From contig JAVDOI010000009.1 of assembly GCA_032191485.1 (NCBI GenBank), positions 21,138,843-21,202,842 on the forward strand: a stretch of 64,000 nt of DNA, read 5' to 3'. Within the stretch, counting starts at the first letter, position 1; every line of letters starts with the position of its first letter. A program made the position numbers and the translations under genes. Shown one piece after another: positions 60,440-64,000 of the stretch. The notes beneath the pieces were generated by a model. That model saw nothing but the letters and a program-made list of their open reading frames with translations, was not told the DNA's origin and did no database searches. Origin of the DNA: Leptoclinus maculatus (Eukaryota > Chordata > Actinopteri > Perciformes > Stichaeidae).

Positions 60440-60590
60440 GACACCCGTGAAAACATTACACTTGCTAATCATCAGGATGTTAGCATTGTCATAGGGAGCA
60501 TGTTAGCATGTTGACATTAGCATTTAGCTCAAAGCTACGCTGTGCCCAAGTGTGGCGTCACAGAGCCACCAGCATGGCTTCTCTACACAG
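60440..60590 (+). repeat. Dispersed 'agcatgttagcatgttgaca' repeat fragment
   Basis: Reads 'ctaatcatcaggatgttagc', 'gagcatgttagcatgttgac' and 'attagcatttagctcaaagc'; related to 8735-8830. Confidence 0.65.
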
Positions 60591-61429
60591 CCCAATACAC
60601 AATCACTGTACAACATGGACTTGAAGTGTAAAAATGATGCTTTGGCTTGTGGTTACGTGTGTACATGTGCACACGTCAATAGAAATAGAAGGGTATTGCT
60701 ATGTGTGTGAGACAAATGACTGAAAACGGCTGCTGACACACCTCCAGTTTAGACATGCCAGTCTTCTTCTGTAATGTGTTTTAACGTCCTAAGCTCCACC
60801 CTTAGTATTTATGCACCTGTAACACCAATGGACCACTGCATACCATATTGTATCGTTATCATCCTCTCTGAGTATTTCTGTGGATAACATACCACCTATA
60901 AAAAGGCATCTACATGGCAACTGTAAGGTCAGTAAAGGCTGTCTGTACTGTAGACAAGAGCTGGTGATAAAACACCAAACACTTGCATGTGTGCATTTTA
61001 ACACACTCACAGATGTGGTCTCGTTGACACTTCGGAAAAGGTCAGCTAACAATAACCGTCTAAATTTGTACACCTTTATGAATATGTCAACAACAAAATG
61101 ACACTTCAGCTTTAATTAGTTCATTTGATTAATTGTTTTCTATTTGACATTAAGGAAATTATAGAGCAGCAACCAACTATTATCTATGTGAAGATATAGT
61201 GGAGTAATGTCTACAGAGAATGAAGTCGCTGAGTTGTAATCCGAGCTTCTCTGTGCTTTGTTGACATAGGCGGGCCGGCAGCACATGTCTAATTAGTGCA
61301 TATTAGCGCGTGTTAGCGTGACCCACTGGCTAGCTCACGGCTGCTGCTCTGCACTGCACTCGTATGACGGTTAAAGCTTAGAAGCGGTTTTGCACTCTGC
61401 AGCTCATGTTACCACAGTTTCACAAGTGT

Positions 61430-61700
61430 AACAGAGAACTACGGTGGCCTTCAGGTATCATAAAAGCAATATAGAGCCAGAGTTTGGTTTGTCCATTCTG
61501 GGCTACTGTAGGAACATGGCGGTGCAACATGGTGGGCTCCCTGAAGAGGACCTGGTCCCTAAGTTGATATGAAAAGCTCCCTCTAAGCTAACAAAGACAC
61601 AACAATTCCTAGTTTCAGGTGATTATAATGACAACATAGTTATGAATATCACATTCCATTTCTGCTAATAGGTCCCCTTAAATCCTACACAATGTTCGTT
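61430..61700 (-). repeat. Dispersed repeat, copy 2 of the 26165-26430 family
   Basis: On the minus strand it follows the 26.2-kb copy: 'gttgcaccgccatgttccta' with 'cagtagcccagaatgg', then 'ttatgataCCTGAAGGCCAC'-type text. It is better preserved here and includes 'cacctgaaactaggaattgt'. Confidence 0.75.
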
Positions 61701-61709
61701 TAAAGTATC

Positions 61710-63580
61710 ATTAATATCTAAGATGAAATGTAAATGAATCACGGTAAGAAGTCCTCACATTAAACAGTAAAACATGGTCAGTAATAATCACTATACTAAA
61801 TCAAGTAATAATTAAAACCTAATACTTTTTATATAAACTTAAAACCAGGTAATAAAAGCACTACATCATTGAAAAAAAAGCAAACAAGGTCATTTATCAG
61901 TTTAATTACGTGCAAGTGGTTAGATTATTAGGATTTACATAAAGCAGTGTTATGCTGCTCTTAGTTGATGGTATGAGCTAGTTTTGAATAATCACAAAGC
62001 TGAATAGGTAAACACATCATTGACACTATTGCATAAGCTCAAAAAGAATAGTATTTGTTAGATATTTACACAAGGTGAAGGGGTTATATTTTTGCTTTGT
62101 ATTTGACTCAATATTAACTCACTAGACCATCTCTGACAGCCGTCTGGGTTTTAAGAATTCATGAGCAATAGGGCTTCTGCTTTCACTTTCTCCTGCAGAT
62201 GCTCTGCAGTCTGCAGATCTGTGTCTCTGGTGTTGCACTGAGACTTCACATTTATGATTTGTGCAGAAATTAGATGGACGGATAGATTTTGCTCTGAACC
62301 TGTTGGTTTATCTGCACCATATACAAAGGATTCATTCTATTTCATTCTATTTCATTTGAAACAAGGGAAACAATGTGCTAAATGTGTAAAGGTCATGTCT
62401 TCTGCCACGGTCACAATAACCAGCACATAGCTATAAAGGGCTCCCATCCAGTCTGTAAATAATTTAACAGCTTGGTGTGTGTGCGAGAGAGCGAGGGGGA
62501 GAAAAACAGACACAGAGAGGGTGAATTCCCAAGTTAAGCTATCAAAAATCAAGACACGGTCTGGTTGCTTTGCTTAATGAAGACAAAGTTAAAATAAATA
62601 CAGCATTGATACAGGCCAGGGCAACACTTAAGGATACAAAATCATAATTCAACTTCGAGCGTTAAAGACCTCACAGCAAAAGTAAATTTAATTTAAAATG
62701 CTGTGCATAATAAATCATGCCAGAGGTGATATAAATCAACACCTCTTAGAGTTTATCACGTTAGGTTTCCGCTGGCACAAAATGATGTCAGCTCTCTGTC
62801 AACAACTGAAAAATCAACACTTGCAGGGTTCACACTGTGAGCCATTTCCTGTTTGGATGCACCACAATGTTTAATCACAGAAACTGATTTATCCAAAACT
62901 GCTCACAGCAATGTAGATACAGGCTACTGGAATGTGTTATCCTATATTATCAAATAACAAAATAATTGCTTTCAAGCAATAACTTCTACAAGCAAAATGT
63001 CTACTCTACCTGATCATCTCTACTCAGTGTTAGTTTTCCCTTTTTACAGTGTAGCTATTATGAACATAATAAAGTCAAAGTTAATGCTTTTTGGCCCATA
63101 ATGCAGGTTCACTTGAGGTTTATCTTTTCCAGTTCTGTATAGACGTTGTAACTCCATCCTCAAAACACAAGCCTACCTCAAACGTCAACCTATAAATTAC
63201 TCGTCATATATTAATAGCTCAACATTTGCCTTCAACCAGTTTGATGACAACATGGTATGCTGCCAGGGAAACACATAGATAGACATTTTGGCCAGGCTCT
63301 ATCTTTATTCCCAGCATGGGTCTGTGGATCACTCACTGATCCCGACTGTATTATTGTCATGTTCCAGCCATTAACACACAGCATGTAGCCTCCATACACA
63401 CTCTCCACTGCTCCACTGCTGCAGATGGAAGATGAAGTGGCACTTTCCTGTTTAACAGCGGTGAGCTGCACTGCACACAGGCCGAATGTTGTGTGTCCTC
63501 TGTTGTGCGAGCACTGATTGAATTGGCTACACGAAGACCCAATGGGGAGCTCGCGGTAGACTGTTGCTGAATGAAAATAA
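61710..63580. other. Noncoding stretch
   Basis: No supported gene; it ends at the CpG-rich block. Confidence 0.35.
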
Positions 63581-63589
63581 CATGAGGCC

Positions 63590-64000
63590 ATTTTGCGCAC
63601 GAAGCTACGGCATCATTCAATAATAATACAAGCGGAAACGGTCCATCTCTGGATAGACGCGGCGTGGGACTGCGGTGCGACTGTCGCTTGTAGTAAAAAA
63701 AAAAAAAAAAAAAAGACATGCTGTAACTACTTGTGCAGCCGCGCCGCCTCTTCCTTTGAGGTTTGTGTCGTGGGGGGAAAAAAAGCGGACAGGGCAGCTT
63801 CACCGCATTGCTATCCGAGCCCGAGTGACCCCCCGAGAGAGGGGAGGTGCCTTTATAGTTAGCTGACCGACACCGGGGCAACATCCATGCGCGTCGACAA
63901 ACAGGTGTACGGTTTCATCACACGGACGCTGCGCTAGCCTCCGAGCCGCCGTGTAGCTCCTGCTGGTCGAGCTACGATTGAGGACTGCAGTGTTTACGCG
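63590..64000. promoter_or_regulatory. CpG-rich block, probable promoter or first exon of the next gene
   Basis: CpG density rises sharply (for example 'agacgcggcgtgggactgcg', 'gcagccgcgccgcctcttcc', 'ccatgcgcgtcgacaaacag') compared with the AT-rich DNA before it, and a 20-bp A run lies at about 63695-63714. In human, SORBS2 lies next to TLR3, transcribed away from it. A plus-strand sorbs2 start near or beyond this end would fit, but no coding sequence is visible to prove it. Confidence 0.4.

Noticed and set aside
63357..63884. 175-codon minus-strand frame near the window end
   Set aside because: It runs through the poly(A) tract (poly-Phe) and a CpG-rich noncoding block; no domain is visible.

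Overview
The window reads as teleost (probably percomorph) nuclear DNA. It is AT-rich and intron-rich, and holds many fish-type interspersed repeats: LINE 3' tails, tRNA-derived SINE pieces, hAT and Harbinger elements, and TG/TA microsatellites. The two host genes I can name with certainty, tlr3 and a cyp4v-family P450, are also close neighbours in the human TLR3-FAM149A-CYP4V2 block. No other source was available, so species and chromosome are not assigned.

Layout. 1-30 kb is mostly repeats: a decayed L2-like LINE, a foldback element, two hAT-type MITEs with perfect 8-bp target duplications, a local ~245-bp direct duplication, and a broken Harbinger transposase with an accessory-type ORF on the other strand. 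Two places look like 3' ends of unrecognised genes: spliced exons at 6.3-9.65 kb and a terminal exon at 15.1 kb. 30.2-40.5 kb is an 11-exon, minus-strand cyp4v gene of 513 codons that I could rebuild exon by exon. Its large intron 3 contains, on the opposite strand, a compact three-exon gene (35.7-37.74 kb). That gene encodes a signal peptide, a short unique segment and a 27-unit Pro/Thr/Ala-rich repeat domain, and it has its own poly(A) signal. I recognise no family for it, and it is the best candidate here for something undescribed. 42.36-45.53 kb is tlr3 on the minus strand, four coding exons and 907 codons. 46-64 kb is mainly repeat-bearing noncoding DNA with a possible two-exon gene end at 50.8-53.3 kb. 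The window closes in a CpG-rich stretch that looks like the promoter or first exon of the next gene.

How the parts relate. tlr3 (endosomal dsRNA sensor) and cyp4v (fatty-acid omega-hydroxylase type P450) lie head-to-tail on the same strand, about 1.8 kb apart, with no FAM149A-like exon between them. The nested repeat gene runs against cyp4v transcription and needs its own promoter. I see no sign that the three share a pathway.
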